Positions 19,212 to 28,214 of a stretch of DNA of 64,000 nucleotides are shown here, one piece after another. This DNA comes from Thermosynechococcus sp. NK55a. GTDB lineage: Bacteria > Cyanobacteriota > Cyanobacteriia > Thermosynechococcales > Thermosynechococcaceae. Numbering within the stretch: the first letter of the stretch is position 1; each line of letters begins with the position of its first letter. The translations under genes were made by a program, and so were the position numbers. The notes under the pieces were generated by a model that did not search any database, was not told where the DNA came from, and worked only from the letters and a program-made list of their open reading frames with translations. The stretch lies in contig NC_023033.1 of assembly GCF_000505665.1 (NCBI RefSeq), forward strand, positions 2,136,313 to 2,200,312, read 5' to 3'.

Positions 19212-20597
19212 CTACTCGTTCATATTCTTGTAGGTGGCCACTGCCGAAGGGGAAATCTGGTTGAGATAACGGAAAATCCAATACTTAAACACTGTATCCA
19301 GCATCACTGGAAAGGTGGCGATGAACATATTGATAAAGTCCTCATTGCGAGGAAAGCCAAAGTGCTCGAGGGTATTATTCACCAGCACCTCCCAGCCGTG
19401 GGGAGAGTGGAATCCGACAAAGACATCCGTAAATAGAATAATCACAAAGGCCTTGGCGCTGTCACTGAGGCCATAGACCACCTCATCCAAAAAGGCCTTG
19501 ACAATGGCCAGTTGCCGTTGACCTGTAAACACCAGTCCCAAGAAGACCGCAAAACCCAAGGCGTCGGAGAGGATGTTTTTCAGGGGTTCAATCAGTTCCT
19601 TTTGATATTCTGTGGAGAGCTCGATCGCCTTTTCGCGGATGCGGTTTTGGATCTCCTCTGAGGAAATCGGCACATTACTCACAAGGCTTTCAAAGCGAAT
19701 TTTGTTCTCAAAGCGGGCTAGTTCATCAAGGATGTTGTCCTCCAGTTGGGAGTTAATAATCCGTTCAATTTGCCCCACCGCCTTAAAGTGGTTAACAAGG
19801 GGGCTGACGATGAGCGCCTTGGAAATTTGCTGAGTCAACAGGGGCAAAATCACGAGCAACAGCATAAAACGAACCGCCAGGCGGGTACGCAACTTTGAGG
19901 TGCGAAAATCACGAACGACTTCAGCTTCAGTGGCTTCATCGGAATTGAGTTCGCGGCGAAAGCGATCGGCGGTGCGCAAAATCGAGCGGGGAATAAAGCT
20001 GCTGCTATCCAGCTTGGAATCACTGGTGAGATCATCACTAATATATTCCGAGAGATAAAGAGAATCCTCCTCAATTTTGTCGAGGGCGGCTGCCTGCTGG
20101 CGTTGTTGGGGGTCTTGGCGACTGAGGCTAGGACGGGCTAGGGCATTGAGTTCCTTTTCCCGCTGCCGTTTATAGCGATTGAGGGTGGCATCAATGACCC
20201 GCAGCTTTTCATAAACGCTGGGTTCCGCCGTCGTGTCACTGACGGTAGCCGTCACTGTATAGGTTTCCGTTGCACCATTGACCCTATCGTTGACAGGAGT
20301 GGGGGGGCTTTGGGGGGGAGCAAGGGGCAAAATTTGACGGCTTGCCCGAAACTCTGCCATCCGCATACGAATGGTTTTCAGCAGTTGTTTTAGCTCTGTC
20401 TCGAAATAGCTAGAGACTTCGCCCACGGGCAGATTGAGGGGACTAATGGGTTGACCGTCAAAGTGTTCCAGTTCAATGGCGCGAATTTTCAGAGCGGCTT
20501 CATAGGCTTCCTGTAGGGCCCGGTTAGGAGTTGTGAGATACCACTGTTGTGCATGCTTGATCCAGTTTCTAAGGCGAACAAAGGGATTGCTGGACAT
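19212..20597 (-). CDS. pxcA: Proton extrusion protein PcxA (CemA family)
   Basis: This inner-membrane protein of the CemA/CotA family is needed for light-driven proton extrusion and supports carbon and pH balance. The N-terminal half is cytoplasmic and low in complexity (NPFVRLRNWIKHAQQWYLTT, then a proline/threonine linker). The C-terminal half has membrane segments near FMLLLVILPLLT, ALGFAVFLGLVFTG and AFVIILFTDVFVGFHSPHGWEV, and ends ...IFRYLNQISPSAVATYKNMNE; the HSPHGWE motif is typical. The ATG at 20595-20597 (MSSNPFVRL) is preferred over one nine codons upstream. Confidence 0.93.
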   Translation of the reverse strand: MSSNPFVRLRNWIKHAQQWYLTTPNRALQEAYEAALKIRAIELEHFDGQPISPLNLPVGEVSSYFETELKQLLKTIRMRMAEFRASRQILPLAPPQSPPTPVNDRVNGATETYTVTATVSDTTAEPSVYEKLRVIDATLNRYKRQREKELNALARPSLSRQDPQQRQQAAALDKIEEDSLYLSEYISDDLTSDSKLDSSSFIPRSILRTADRFRRELNSDEATEAEVVRDFRTSKLRTRLAVRFMLLLVILPLLTQQISKALIVSPLVNHFKAVGQIERIINSQLEDNILDELARFENKIRFESLVSNVPISSEEIQNRIREKAIELSTEYQKELIEPLKNILSDALGFAVFLGLVFTGQRQLAIVKAFLDEVVYGLSDSAKAFVIILFTDVFVGFHSPHGWEVLVNNTLEHFGFPRNEDFINMFIATFPVMLDTVFKYWIFRYLNQISPSAVATYKNMNE

Positions 20598-20668
20598 TCC
20601 TGTTCTTCTCAATGGCTGCCGCAAAAGCAGTAAATCGATAGGATAGATAAAATCGTAGCAAATTAACT

Positions 20669-22696
20669 TTGCAGACTTTGTTGGCAGTGTTACACTGGAT
20701 CAGTGGCGGTAGTCGCAGCGGCAAAACCTATGCACTGGTGAGGGAATTTGCCCAGTGGGTTCAACAGGACAGCCCAGTGATTCCCCGCGAGCGATCGCTC
20801 CTCTTTTTGACGGATACAATGGAAGGCCGCCAAGCCATCGAAACGGAAATTCAGGCGCAGTTGGGCAGTGGCTATAGGCCCTATATCGCCACGCCAATGG
20901 GCTTCATGCAGGAGGAGGTGGAACTTTTTTGGCCGCTGCTGGTCGAGGCCAATGCCGTTGCTCCTCACCTCCCTTTACATCTCAAACCCGAAACAGAGTT
21001 GATGTGGGCACAGCGGCTGTGGCAGCCTTGGCTGCAGAACAACACCTTTGCTGTTCTGGGTGACAATCGTGAACAGCTCCGCGGCGCCGATCGCGCCACT
21101 CGCCACCTTCTCGATATTTTTCAACTCTGTGCCTTTGCCCGCCTGAGTCTGGATGATCTACCCCAACTCATTTGGGATCATCAGCTTGAAATTCCTTCAG
21201 AAACCGTGGGGGCGATCGTCACCGCCCTAAAACAGTGGCAAAGGTGGTGTACTGCCCACAGCCTTCTCACCTATGGCATTACCACCGATTTATTTGGCCG
21301 CGTTCTCCTTGACCATCCCCGCTACCAAGCCTCCTTGAAGCAGCGGTTTCAGTGTCTTCTTGCCGACAACACCCATAACTATCCCGCAGTGATGGCAGAT
21401 TTGATCACCCGCTTGAACCAACCGGGGATCAAGATTGTCCTTAGCCACCAACCCATTAGCGCTGTCCGTCTTGGTCTTGGCGCCGATCCTGATGCCTTTC
21501 TCCCGCTGCAAAACCAAGCCACGGTGACGGAGTTAAGCCACTTTCCAGAAACGATTTTCGGTAAAACTGATTTACGAGTTGCCATTCAAGAACGCCTGAG
21601 CACTCCCCAATTGACGCTGCCGGAAAACATCACTGCGATTCAAACCACCTCGCGGATGCAATTGTTACAGGAAGTTGTAGAGACAATTGCTACTGCCGTG
21701 CAGCAGGGGGTAGTGCAGCCAACAGAGATTGCCATTCTCGCCCCCGGCTTAGATAGTATTGCCCGCTATGTCCTCAGGAGTGAACTTGAAAAACGACGGG
21801 TTCCCCTTGTCATCCTGAATGAGCAACGCCCCTTGATTCAATCCCCCCACGTACGTGCCCTTTTGACGCTGTTGTTATTCGTTTATCCACGAACAGGAAT
21901 CATCCCAGAGGCAACGGCGGTTGCGGAGATGCTAACGGTTTTGCTGCCGCGAGAGATTGACGTCGTGCGGGCAGGCCTGCTCTCTTACTATTGTTTTCAG
22001 CCGGGGCTGGAGCAAGCTGAACTGCTACCGTACACCCACTATAGCCACTGGGATCGCTTTGGCTATCGTGCCACGGAAGCCTATGAGAAGTTGCGACATT
22101 GGCTGAGTACACTAGATTCTAGCCAGCCGCCGGTGTATCTCCTAGAGGCGGCAATTCAGCGCTATCTCTGGCCGCAAAACCTAACAGCCGGTGAATTGGC
22201 CCCCCTGCGATCGCTCCTTGAGGGCACGGCCGCCTACTGGCAAATTTATGATCATCTCCCAGAACAGCAAGCCACACCAACAGCTGAGCGGCTGCGGGAA
22301 TGGATTTACCTGCTGCGGCGGGGAACTCTGACCGCAGATCCTGCCCCTCCCCTGCGGCAGCCCCAAGGGGTCTTACTGGCGACGACGTTTCAATATCGCA
22401 GCGCCCAACTCGCCCATCGCTGGCATTTTTGGTTAGATGCTGGTAGTCCACGGTGGCAGGATGGCGGCTTGCAATGTCTCTGGCAGGCACCAATGTTTCT
22501 GCGGCAGGGGTTGGCGAGCCCCAGTGCGCGGGTGTGGCAATTGGAGTCCGAACGTTTGGAGCATTTACTGGTGGATTTGTGTTCGCGGGTGAGCGATCGC
22601 CTATTCCTTTGCCACAGTGACTTGACAGCCAATGGCCGGGAGCAGGAAGGCCCCCTGAGTCCTTGGGTGGATCTGGCGGTGGGCGATCGCCCGTAA
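20669..22696 (+). CDS. SF1 helicase-like P-loop protein, function unknown
   Basis: The 675-residue protein starts with a Walker A loop, GGSRSGKTY (13-21), like AddB/UvrD-type helicases. The expected DExx box is degenerate: at about 229-236 the sequence is CLLADNTH. Later segments, such as EIAILAPGLDSIARYVL and RRVPLVILNEQRPLIQSPHVRALLTLLLFVYP, resemble motifs of the second helicase domain in UvrD/RecB proteins. It may therefore bind ATP and DNA without being an active helicase. Nearest parallels are the inactivated helicase folds of AddB and RecC. The start is a TTG at 20669; a GTG slightly downstream is possible. Confidence 0.65.
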   Translation: MQTLLAVLHWISGGSRSGKTYALVREFAQWVQQDSPVIPRERSLLFLTDTMEGRQAIETEIQAQLGSGYRPYIATPMGFMQEEVELFWPLLVEANAVAPHLPLHLKPETELMWAQRLWQPWLQNNTFAVLGDNREQLRGADRATRHLLDIFQLCAFARLSLDDLPQLIWDHQLEIPSETVGAIVTALKQWQRWCTAHSLLTYGITTDLFGRVLLDHPRYQASLKQRFQCLLADNTHNYPAVMADLITRLNQPGIKIVLSHQPISAVRLGLGADPDAFLPLQNQATVTELSHFPETIFGKTDLRVAIQERLSTPQLTLPENITAIQTTSRMQLLQEVVETIATAVQQGVVQPTEIAILAPGLDSIARYVLRSELEKRRVPLVILNEQRPLIQSPHVRALLTLLLFVYPRTGIIPEATAVAEMLTVLLPREIDVVRAGLLSYYCFQPGLEQAELLPYTHYSHWDRFGYRATEAYEKLRHWLSTLDSSQPPVYLLEAAIQRYLWPQNLTAGELAPLRSLLEGTAAYWQIYDHLPEQQATPTAERLREWIYLLRRGTLTADPAPPLRQPQGVLLATTFQYRSAQLAHRWHFWLDAGSPRWQDGGLQCLWQAPMFLRQGLASPSARVWQLESERLEHLLVDLCSRVSDRLFLCHSDLTANGREQEGPLSPWVDLAVGDRP

Positions 22697-22760
22697 GCTG
22701 TTACTAGTGGCACTATGATAAATAACGCCATTTGCTCGACCTCCTAGGGAGAAACACTGC

Positions 22761-24350
22761 TTGTTACCGCACTTTTCACTGACCACCCCCCTGTACTACG
22801 TCAATGCTCTTCCCCACATTGGCAGTGCCTACACGACTATTGCTGCCGATGTTCTCGCTCGCTTTTATCGTTTGCAGGGCTATCAGGTGCGGTTCATTAC
22901 CGGTACCGATGAGCATGGCCAGAAAATTGAGCGCACAGCACAACAGCGGGGTTTGAGTCCCCAAGCCCACTGCGATGAGATTGCCGCTGGTTTCCAAGCC
23001 CTCTGGCAACAACTGAATATCCGCTACGATCGCTTTAGCCGCACCACCAGTCCTCGCCACCATGCCATTGTCAAGGAGTTTTTTCAGCGGGTTTGGGACA
23101 ACGGCGACATTTATCTAGGTCAGCAGCAGGGTTGGTACTGTGTCGAGTGTGAAGAATTCAAGGAAGAACGCGAACTGCTTGAGGGTCGGCGCTGCCCGAT
23201 CCATGTGAATCGGACGGTGGAATGGCGAGACGAGCGCAACTATTTTTTCCGCCTCTCGAAATATCAGCAGGCGCTCCTAGACCACTACGCTGAACATCCT
23301 GACTTTGTCCAGCCCCCCAGCCGTCGCAATGAGGTGCTGAGTTTTATTGAGCGAGGGCTGCAGGACTTTTCCATTTCGCGGGTGAATCTGGCTTGGGGGT
23401 TTCCCGTGCCCACGGATCCGGAGCAAACCCTCTACGTCTGGTTTGATGCCCTCTTGGGCTATGTCACCGCCCTCTTGGAACCAGAAGATGAGCCGACCTT
23501 GGCCAATGCCCTCAAAACCTGGTGGCCAATTAACCTGCACATTATTGGTAAGGATATTCTCCGCTTCCATGGGATCTCTTGGCCAGCAATGTTGATGTCG
23601 GCGGGCTTACCACTACCAGAGCAAATTTTTGTCCATGGCTTTCTGACCAAGGATGGTCAAAAAATGGGTAAAAGTTTGGGGAATACCCTAGATCCCTTTG
23701 CCTTGGTGGCGCAATACGGTGCCGATGCAGTGCGCTACTACTTCATGAAAGAAGTGGAGTTTGGCCGCGATGGTGACTTTAGTGAGATCCGCTTTGTGAG
23801 TATTCTCAATGCGGATCTGGCCAATGATCTGGGGAATTTGCTCAATCGCACGCTAAAAATGGCTTGGAAATATACCGATGGGAAGGTGCCCAATGTCCAA
23901 GGAGCAGCAATTCCGCGAGAGCATCCCCTGCGGCAACTGGCAGAGCACCTCAGCCAAACCTATGGCCAAGGGTATCGGCAATTAGCCTTCCATGAGGTCT
24001 GCCAACAGGCCCTGACCCTGGCCCGGGCGGGGAATAAGTTCCTTGATGAGGAGGCACCGTGGAAACGCTATAGGGCAGGAGAAACCGCAGCGGTGGCGGA
24101 GGTTCTGTACTGTGTATTGGAGTCGGTGCGCCTTGTGGCCTATGTGCTTGCCCCGATTATCCCCCAACTGAGTGAGGCCATCTATGGGCAGTTGGGCTAT
24201 AGTATTAAATTTAATGGATCAGTTGCCCCAGACCTTTTGGGCGATCGCCAAGCCCAGTGGGGTGTTTTACCTGCGTCACAACCTCTGGCCCATCCAGAGC
24301 CGATTTTCCAAAAACTGTTGCTGCCTGCAACTGTCGCCGATTCCCCCTGA
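22761..24350 (+). CDS. metG: Methionyl-tRNA synthetase
   Basis: This class I synthetase charges tRNA-Met. The HIGH-type motif is in YYVNALPHIGSAYTT near the start. The zinc/connective region contains GWYCVECEEF and GRRCPIH. The KMSKS motif appears as DGQKMGKSLGN. The C-terminal anticodon-binding helix bundle ends at 529 residues, without the extra C-terminal dimerisation domain of longer forms. The start is a TTG at 22761 with GGGAGA 10-15 bases upstream; no ATG or GTG precedes the conserved N-terminus, so the rare start is well supported. Confidence 0.96.
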   Translation: MLPHFSLTTPLYYVNALPHIGSAYTTIAADVLARFYRLQGYQVRFITGTDEHGQKIERTAQQRGLSPQAHCDEIAAGFQALWQQLNIRYDRFSRTTSPRHHAIVKEFFQRVWDNGDIYLGQQQGWYCVECEEFKEERELLEGRRCPIHVNRTVEWRDERNYFFRLSKYQQALLDHYAEHPDFVQPPSRRNEVLSFIERGLQDFSISRVNLAWGFPVPTDPEQTLYVWFDALLGYVTALLEPEDEPTLANALKTWWPINLHIIGKDILRFHGISWPAMLMSAGLPLPEQIFVHGFLTKDGQKMGKSLGNTLDPFALVAQYGADAVRYYFMKEVEFGRDGDFSEIRFVSILNADLANDLGNLLNRTLKMAWKYTDGKVPNVQGAAIPREHPLRQLAEHLSQTYGQGYRQLAFHEVCQQALTLARAGNKFLDEEAPWKRYRAGETAAVAEVLYCVLESVRLVAYVLAPIIPQLSEAIYGQLGYSIKFNGSVAPDLLGDRQAQWGVLPASQPLAHPEPIFQKLLLPATVADSP

Positions 24351-24415
24351 CGCGCGATACCCTAGAGGTATGACTTCATATTTCGATAACACACTTTTTT
24401 TGAGATGATTTCTGC

Positions 24416-25111
24416 ATGGTTACATCTTCGTCTTCAGTTATTTACACGCCAGAACAGGTGTTACAAAACCGTGGGCGCGTTGCCATCTTTATTGATGGCT
24501 CCAACCTCTTCTATGCAGCGCTGCAACTGGGCATCGAAATTGACTATTCAAAACTCCTCTGCCACTTGACCCAAGGCTCCCGTCTCTTTCGCTCCTTCTT
24601 CTACACGGGGGTTGACCCCACCAATGAAAAACAGCAGGGGTTTCTGCTGTGGATGCGCCGCAATGGCTATCGTGTCGTCTCCAAGGAACTCGTCCAACTG
24701 CCGGATGGCTCTAAAAAGGCGAACCTTGACGTCGAAATTGCCGTGGATATGATGGCACTGGTAGGTTGCTATGATACTGCCATCTTGGTCAGCGGTGATG
24801 GGGATTTGGCCTATGCCGTGGATGCAGTGAGTTACCGAGGGGCAAGGGTCGAGGTGGTGAGTCTGCGATCGATGACTAGCGATAGCCTAATTAACGTTGC
24901 CGATCGCTACATTGATCTTGAGAGCATTCGCGAAGAAATCCAAAAGGCGCCCCGATCAACCTACACCTACCGTCCTATCACTGGTAACCTGACGCAATCC
25001 CCTATTGTTAACCCCCATTGGGAGCAAGATACCGCCGAAAGGAAAGATAAAGCTGCTGACAATGACTCACCCGAGACCCTAGGGAACTTAGACAACAATG
25101 CTTCTGCCTAG
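24416..25111 (+). CDS. LabA-like NYN-domain protein
   Basis: The 231-residue protein has a PIN-like NYN nuclease fold: VAIFIDGSNLFYA carries the first acidic residues, then KKANLDVEIAVDMM and ILVSGDGDLAYAVDAV, with the conserved aspartates. This matches the LabA/DUF88 family; LabA of Synechococcus affects output of the circadian clock, and other members are RNases. Several LabA paralogs usually exist per genome, so the clock role is uncertain. The C-terminal 50 residues are variable. The end overlaps the start of lptC by 14 bases. Confidence 0.85.
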   Translation: MVTSSSSVIYTPEQVLQNRGRVAIFIDGSNLFYAALQLGIEIDYSKLLCHLTQGSRLFRSFFYTGVDPTNEKQQGFLLWMRRNGYRVVSKELVQLPDGSKKANLDVEIAVDMMALVGCYDTAILVSGDGDLAYAVDAVSYRGARVEVVSLRSMTSDSLINVADRYIDLESIREEIQKAPRSTYTYRPITGNLTQSPIVNPHWEQDTAERKDKAADNDSPETLGNLDNNASA

Positions 25112-26324
25112 ACCCCTCCTCCTTTGCCTTGTACTCGCCTTGACAGGCTGTGGCTGGGTGGATCAATGGGTGGGGGAGGAGCCATCCCCAGAACCAGAAA
25201 TCACGGGTGATGTCAAGCTGCAAAATCTGACCCTGCGGCAAACCAACGCTAAAGGCCAACTCCTCTGGGTATTGCAGGCGGCGGGCGCGCGCTATCGCGA
25301 TGACAATCGCCAGCAATTGGAGATTCAAAATCTAACGGGGGAATTAAAGGCAGAGGGTAAAACCACTTACAAGGTGCAGGCCAAGGCGGTCAATGTGCGG
25401 CAGCGGCATGGTCAACTTTGGGTTGAAGGTCGCACCACGGTCACTGATCTCCAGCAAAAGGGGACGATTATTGCCGATCAATTGGTTTGGCAGGGCGATC
25501 GCGGCGTACTCATTGCCCAGAAAAACCTGCAAGCCCGCTATCCCCAAGTGACAGTGACCGCTAAGCGCCTCGAAGCCGATAGCCGACGCCAAGAACTGCG
25601 TGCCCTCAATGCCGTTCAGGTGACCTCCGCCGCCAAGGACGTCAAGGATTTACGGCTCAATACGGAGAGTCTAGTGTGGCAGCAGGAGCCCAATCGGCTG
25701 TTGGCAGGGGTCATCGGTCAAGGGGGGGTCACAGTCGTCGGTGGGGCGGGCGATCGCCGAGGGCAGCGGCTACAAGCCCAAAGGGCAATCTGGTCAATTA
25801 GCGATCAACGGGTCACCCTTGAGGGGGATGTCCGAGTGCAGCTTCCCAACCCTGCTCTGCGCGTTGAGGGAGAAACGGTGCGCTGGTTAATTCCCCAACG
25901 GCAATTGGTGAGCGATCGCCCCCTGCGGGTCAGCTATCCCAGCCAAGGCATTGAAGGGCAGGCCAATCGCGGTGTCTTCCTGATTGCTGAAAACCGCGCC
26001 ATCTTTGACAAGGTCCAAATCAATAGCCAACCTCAACAGTCGCAACTGCGTGCCCAACGCCTCAATTGGTGGATTCCCCAAGAGCGGCTAGAAGCTAGCG
26101 GTCAGGTGGAAATCCAGCGCCCCAATGCCCAACTACGCACAGCTCAACTGATTTGGCGGATTCCCCAGCAGGAAGTTGAAGCCCAAGGGGGAGTCTTTTA
26201 CCGCCAGAGCAATCCCCGCATTCAAGTTCAGGGACAGCGGGCAAAAGGGTGGCTTGATCGCCAAGAGGTGATTGTCAGTGGCAATGTTCAGAGCAAAGTG
26301 CCGTTGCGAGTGCGCCTTCCCTAG
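25098..26324 (+). CDS. lptC: LptC-type lipopolysaccharide export lipoprotein
   Basis: The protein starts with a lipoprotein signal, LLLCLVLALTGCG, where Cys18 would be acylated. The 390 residues after it are a chain of beta strands typical of the LptC/LptA (OstA) fold; LPS transport uses such proteins to bridge inner and outer membranes. LptC of proteobacteria has about 190 residues; at 408 this one carries about twice the usual length, with repeated WxxPQ..L.A.G.V patterns (RWLIPQRQLVSDR, NWWIPQERLEASGQ, IWRIPQQEVEAQGG). Long LptC proteins are common in cyanobacteria. It overlaps the NYN gene. Confidence 0.85.
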   Translation: MLLPRPLLLCLVLALTGCGWVDQWVGEEPSPEPEITGDVKLQNLTLRQTNAKGQLLWVLQAAGARYRDDNRQQLEIQNLTGELKAEGKTTYKVQAKAVNVRQRHGQLWVEGRTTVTDLQQKGTIIADQLVWQGDRGVLIAQKNLQARYPQVTVTAKRLEADSRRQELRALNAVQVTSAAKDVKDLRLNTESLVWQQEPNRLLAGVIGQGGVTVVGGAGDRRGQRLQAQRAIWSISDQRVTLEGDVRVQLPNPALRVEGETVRWLIPQRQLVSDRPLRVSYPSQGIEGQANRGVFLIAENRAIFDKVQINSQPQQSQLRAQRLNWWIPQERLEASGQVEIQRPNAQLRTAQLIWRIPQQEVEAQGGVFYRQSNPRIQVQGQRAKGWLDRQEVIVSGNVQSKVPLRVRLP

Positions 26325-26351
26325 ACTGAATCATAGAAACAATCAGTCCCT

Positions 26352-26945
26352 ATGAGTACCGCACCACTGCAAATTCTTGACTTGGGGGGTGAAATTCTCC
26401 TTTTCCAGCGTTTGATTCCGGTTCACCAGTGTCAGCAGGTGATTGCTACAGCTGAGAAGGTGGGGTTTGAGGATGCGCAAATTCTCATGGGAACGGTCGA
26501 TCGCTCCGTGCGCGGCGGCAGTTTGCTCCGCTTTGATCCCCAAGACCCCCAACAGGCGATGATGCGGCAGATTCTTCTCCAGGCCACGCAAACAATTCAA
26601 ATCGTCCTCTACCAACACTATGGGATTCGCTTCCCTGAAATTGAAAACTTCTCCATCCTGCGCTATCGGGTGGGCGAGGGCTATCGCCGCCATGTGGACA
26701 ACCTATTGCTGGCCAGTCGGCAAATGGAACTGGCCCAAGGTATCCCGACGCGGGATGTCAGTCTGGTGGGCTATCTCAATGAGGACTTTGAGGGGGGAGA
26801 AACCTATTTCGATCGCCAAGGGGTAAAGGTTACCCCACGGACGGGAGATATTGTTGTCTTTCCCGCCTACTACACCCATCCCCATGCCGCCTTGCCCGTG
26901 ATCCAGGGCACTAAATATGCCTTTGCCACTTGGTTATTCTATTGA
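26352..26945 (+). CDS. 2-oxoglutarate/Fe(II)-dependent oxygenase (prolyl-4-hydroxylase type)
   Basis: The 197-residue enzyme shows the HxD...H iron triad: His114 and Asp116 in YRRHVDN and His176 or His178 in YTHPHAA. The 2-oxoglutarate ligand would be Lys188 in GTKYAFATW. The fold pattern LVGYLNEDFEGGETYF and GDIVVFPA is that of P4Hc domains. The substrate, a protein residue or small molecule, cannot be told. A short T/G/A-rich repeated stretch separates it from the next gene. Confidence 0.88.
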   Translation: MSTAPLQILDLGGEILLFQRLIPVHQCQQVIATAEKVGFEDAQILMGTVDRSVRGGSLLRFDPQDPQQAMMRQILLQATQTIQIVLYQHYGIRFPEIENFSILRYRVGEGYRRHVDNLLLASRQMELAQGIPTRDVSLVGYLNEDFEGGETYFDRQGVKVTPRTGDIVVFPAYYTHPHAALPVIQGTKYAFATWLFY

Positions 26946-26987
26946 TGAATGATGATTGAATGATGATGAACCCTTGAGGTAATACCA

Positions 26988-27518
26988 ATGACTGAACCCC
27001 TGCGCTTCAAAACCTCGCCCCTGGTTTCTGGAACACTCCTTGCCCTCTACGGCGCACTCACGCTGCCCCTCCCGTTTTTGGCGGTACAGACGGCGGCTCC
27101 CATTTCGCCCCTGCTTCTTTGGGGGGCGATCGCCCTCGGGGGTGTGTTCCTCTGGGGGGCGCTGAGTCAACGGGTAGAACTGGATGCTGTGGGAATTCGC
27201 CTCACCTATCCCCATTGGGTTCCCCCCTTCCTGCGGCAGCAGTGGCAACTGATTTGGTCAGATATTCAAGGGCTTCAGCCCCGTAGTACCAGCCAAGGGG
27301 GCTGGGTCTATTATCTGGTGACTGCCACAGGTCAAGGGTATCTTCTGCCGATGCGAGTGGCGGGTTTTGCCCAAATGATGCGTGCCATTGAAGCCCATAC
27401 GGGATTGCCCACAGATGTAATTAAGCCCCTCGCTCAACCTTGGATGTATGGTATTTTGGCTGTTTTTACGCTGCTGTTGGGCGCTGTTGATCTATGGGTT
27501 TTAACCACTGTGGGATAA
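26988..27518 (+). CDS. Small membrane protein of unknown function
   Basis: The 176 residues include three likely membrane segments: about 13-34 (SGTLLALYGALTLPLPFLAV), 39-58 (ISPLLLWGAIALGGVFLWGA) and 150-172 (ILAVFTLLLGAVDLWVL). The part between them, LDAVGIRLTYPHWVPPFLRQ to YLVTATGQGYLLPMRV, looks like a small PH-like beta domain of the type seen after paired membrane helices. I do not recognise a named family. No operon partner gives a clue. Confidence 0.7.
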   Translation: MTEPLRFKTSPLVSGTLLALYGALTLPLPFLAVQTAAPISPLLLWGAIALGGVFLWGALSQRVELDAVGIRLTYPHWVPPFLRQQWQLIWSDIQGLQPRSTSQGGWVYYLVTATGQGYLLPMRVAGFAQMMRAIEAHTGLPTDVIKPLAQPWMYGILAVFTLLLGAVDLWVLTTVG

Positions 27519-27543
27519 TGGGGACGTATTTGGGTGCTGAGCG

Positions 27544-28002
27544 ATGACCATGAGTGCGAATCGGTTTGTGGGATATCTGCGTCGAGGAGTGGTGTGCCTG
27601 CTCCTGAGTGTCCTGTGTTGGTCAAGTATCGCCACGCTGCCGGCGATCGCTGCTATTCCAGTGCGGCTCTTTGACCTGAATTACCACGAATGTCCGCCAG
27701 AAATTGGTGAGGGTTCGGTCACACCCGGGGGTACCACCCTCAAGGCCAACTGCTACCTGATTACTGGTAAAGCAGAGAATAAATCCGGCAAAACCGTGGT
27801 AGATGCCGATGTCTTTGGCCGTATCTACGATGCCAATGGTAATCCAGTGTTGCAAAACCGCACCCGGGTCGGTGCAATTGATGTGATTCCACCCGGCATC
27901 AGCGAGTTTGAAATTCGCATTAGTGTGCCCTACGACCAACCAGAGCCTTTGCAGTTAGAGCAATTTAAGGCCTCTGGCTTTACAGCAAAAGTACGCGGTT
28001 AA
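27544..28002 (+). CDS. Secreted small protein with FxLYD-like fold
   Basis: A signal peptide (MSANRFVGYLRRGVVCLLLS, then LCWSSIATLPAIAAIP) should be cut after AIA, leaving about 110 residues. The mature part has TLKANCYLITGKAENKSGKTVVDADVF and PPGISEFEIRISV, a pattern of the small FxLYD beta-sandwich domain found in envelope proteins. Two cysteines (CPPE and NCYL) could form a disulfide. No function is known. A perfect 7-bp hairpin follows the stop. Confidence 0.65.
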   Translation: MTMSANRFVGYLRRGVVCLLLSVLCWSSIATLPAIAAIPVRLFDLNYHECPPEIGEGSVTPGGTTLKANCYLITGKAENKSGKTVVDADVFGRIYDANGNPVLQNRTRVGAIDVIPPGISEFEIRISVPYDQPEPLQLEQFKASGFTAKVRG

Positions 28003-28015
28003 GCCCCCCGTCTCT

Positions 28016-28034
28016 CCTCAGTCTCCCACTGAGG
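28016..28034 (+). terminator. Hairpin after the small secreted-protein gene
   Basis: CCTCAGT and ACTGAGG form a perfect 7-bp stem with a five-base loop, 14 bases after the stop codon. No T run follows (GGACAGAAATT), so termination would be weak, or the hairpin may protect the 3' end. Confidence 0.35.
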
Positions 28035-28214
28035 GACAGAAATTGTGATACTTTAGAATCCCTGTCACTCCATTTTTCGGGAACACTAGCACTATGCCGT
28101 TTCATTTCTAAACGTTGAGCAACTGCCGGCAAAGGTTCTCTGTTGGTATTGGGCGTGCATGAATGTGCTGTCATCGTTGATAGACGAGTTCATCCTATAG
28201 AGGTTTGGGTTCAG

